5,130 nt of DNA from Treponema sp. Its GTDB lineage: Bacteria; Spirochaetota; Spirochaetia; Treponematales; Treponemataceae. Below are positions 5,072-5,130 of this stretch, piece by piece (positions within the stretch are counted from its first letter, which is position 1; every line of letters starts with the position of its first letter). The notes beneath the pieces are model-generated. The model was not told the origin of the DNA, made no database searches, and saw only the letters and a program-made list of their open reading frames with translations. The DNA is taken from the NCBI GenBank assembly GCA_016296655.1, contig JAEDIW010000095.1:1-5130 (forward strand), in the 5' to 3' direction. Position numbers and translations under genes: made by a program.

Positions 5072-5130
5072 ATGAATAAAATCATTATGAATCTACAGTA
5101 TAGCATATCATTAGAATGTCTCTTTGCAAC
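5072..5130 (+). CDS. N-terminus of an unidentified protein, cut by the window end
   Basis: An ATG at 5072 has GGAGA (5062-5066) five bases upstream, the best-placed ribosome binding site in this part of the window, and the frame stays open to the last base. Only 19 codons are visible, starting MNKIIMNLQYSISLECLFA. That is too little to name a family; the segment is moderately hydrophobic but not a clear signal peptide. An in-frame ATG at 5087 is a less likely start because it lacks a Shine-Dalgarno. The gene is divergent from the chemoreceptor. The gene call rests on the ribosome binding site and open frame only. Confidence 0.6.
   Translation, partial: MNKIIMNLQYSISLECLFA

Overview
The window looks like AT-rich chromosome of a Gram-negative, motile bacterium. 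My best guess is a Treponema-like spirochaete. The grounds are the overall style: a small bacterial RRM protein, a Cache-type chemoreceptor, short palindromic repeats between genes, and A/T-heavy coding sequence. No rRNA or marker gene fixes the taxonomy, so the assignment is inference. There are four complete protein genes and the first codons of a fifth. I see no tRNA, rRNA, CRISPR array, transposase or phage gene.

Layout. Positions 1-215 are a non-coding, palindrome-rich leader: a hairpin repeat (copy A), a 17-bp perfect hairpin flanked by short direct repeats, and a T-first palindrome. A perfect -35 hexamer at 216 leads into a tight three-gene plus-strand operon. It runs from an RRM RNA-binding protein (282-572), through an EamA/DMT membrane transporter (576-1529), to an M28-family zinc peptidase (1532-2572), with gaps of only 3 and 2 nt. 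Positions 2573-2732 separate this operon from a convergent gene and hold four stem-loops. The last stem-loop is copy B of the hairpin repeat and probably terminates the convergent gene. That gene (4604 down to 2733, minus strand) is a methyl-accepting chemotaxis protein with a periplasmic Cache sensor. Positions 4605-5071 are intergenic between divergent genes. They hold candidate promoters, a 9-bp tandem duplication and a protein-like but interrupted minus-strand reading frame. A plus-strand gene with a good ribosome binding site starts at 5072 and runs off the window.

How the genes relate. The first three are almost certainly co-transcribed, linking an RNA-binding protein to an exporter/permease and a probably cytoplasmic aminopeptidase-like enzyme. 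No single pathway is obvious. The chemoreceptor is a separate transcription unit that would feed ligand information to CheA/CheW. The most unusual structure is the pair of hairpin repeats. Copy B looks like copy A opened by about 90 nt carrying three further hairpins, and the chemoreceptor's stop codon lies inside the repeat's conserved edge. I found nothing that amounts to a clear new defence, mobile or biosynthetic system.
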